A stretch of DNA of 5,599 nt, taken from Chloroflexota bacterium (GTDB lineage Bacteria; Chloroflexota; Anaerolineae; Anaerolineales; Villigracilaceae). The position numbers were made by a program, and so were the translations under genes. A model generated the notes under the pieces. The model made no database searches, was not told where the DNA came from, and saw nothing but the letters and a program-made list of their open reading frames with translations. Shown piece after piece: positions 5,426 through 5,599 of the stretch (positions are counted from its first letter, which is position 1; each line of letters opens with the position of its first letter). The stretch lies in assembly GCA_023484185.1 (NCBI GenBank), contig JAMDBC010000124.1:1-5599 (forward strand). Reading direction: 5' to 3'.

Positions 5426-5599
5426 CAATTGCGGCATGATCGTGTATGGAAGATTAGCCTCATTCCCGTAAACGATGTATCCGGAATATATAGGGAGATG
5501 TTGCAAATCTACAAAGATTTGTCCATATACAGGGGTGTAAAAGTGGCTTAAACTCCTGTTGGTCGGAATTTATACCCATAAACGATCATGCCGCAATTG
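5426..5599. mobile_element. Possible MITE-like element bounded by inverted repeats (reaches the right edge)
   Basis: CAATTGCGGCATGATCGT at 5426-5443 is repeated as its exact reverse complement at 5582-5599. Allowing one mismatch the arms reach 24 nt (5426-5449 and 5576-5599). A third, weaker copy of the same motif in direct orientation to the right arm lies at 5466-5489 (16 of 24 positions). A hairpin CAAATCT-ACAA-AGATTTG (5504-5521) lies near the middle. No transposase or convincing ORF is present. The left end abuts the terminator stem at 5425. A small non-autonomous element fits, but no target-site duplication can be checked because the window ends at the right arm. It could also be a regulatory or RNA-coding stretch. 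Confidence 0.42.

Noticed and set aside
5205..5471. Forward frames of 71-88 codons upstream of the kinase
   Set aside because: They run through the kinase start, the AT-rich leader and the terminator hairpin, and show no domain or ribosome site.
5459..5577. Short minus-strand frame of about 39 codons (MGINSDQQEF...) inside the repeat-bounded segment
   Set aside because: It has no ribosome site, no recognisable features and an odd composition; a chance frame is likely.

Overview
The window looks like part of a bacterial contig, probably from the Chloroflexota (class Anaerolineae or a relative). This rests on the style of the NarL-type histidine kinase and response regulator pair, the HdrC/HdrB-type pair, the free-standing E2-type acyltransferase and the palindromic intergenic repeats. 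It is recognition by eye, not a search. Every supported gene lies on the minus strand, so transcription runs from high to low coordinates.

Right part (3049-5599). A two-gene operon encodes a membrane-anchored GAF histidine kinase (3699-5237) and a NarL/FixJ response regulator (3049-3702), joined by an ATGA stop/start overlap. The kinase GAF domain has an unusual cysteine cluster that could sense redox state or bind metal. Upstream lies about 360 nt of AT-rich DNA without a gene. It holds a minus-strand intrinsic terminator and a 174-nt segment bounded by inverted repeats that reaches the right edge, a possible MITE-like element.

Middle (1237-3048). A six-helix membrane protein of DUF4386 type (2078-2779) has a near-consensus promoter. 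It is followed after a short gap by a free-standing 2-oxo-acid dehydrogenase acyltransferase (E2 catalytic) domain protein (1237-2013). Between the response regulator and the DUF4386 gene is a compound foldback repeat. Just downstream of the acyltransferase, at 1030-1164, is a decayed fragment of a second LuxR/NarL-type DNA-binding domain that closely resembles the intact regulator.

Left part (1-1000). A heterodisulfide-reductase-like pair, hdrC (two 4Fe-4S clusters) followed by hdrB (CCG-domain protein), is arranged with an ATGA overlap. It is preceded by a plausible promoter and a strong operator-like dyad. The hdrB reading frame is broken: from position 99 to the left edge the sequence is a perfect 99-nt inverted copy of hdrC sequence at 350-448. 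This is either a real inversion or, more likely, an assembly or amplification chimera.

Taken together, the window holds an electron-transfer module (HdrCB), a signalling operon, and a small operon joining a membrane protein to an acyltransferase. Nothing seen directly links the three. I see no CRISPR array, tRNA, rRNA or transposase gene. I do not see a clearly new multi-gene system. The points most worth a second look are the inverted-repeat junction in hdrB, the hdrC operator, the regulator remnant, the Cys-rich GAF domain and the repeat-bounded right end.
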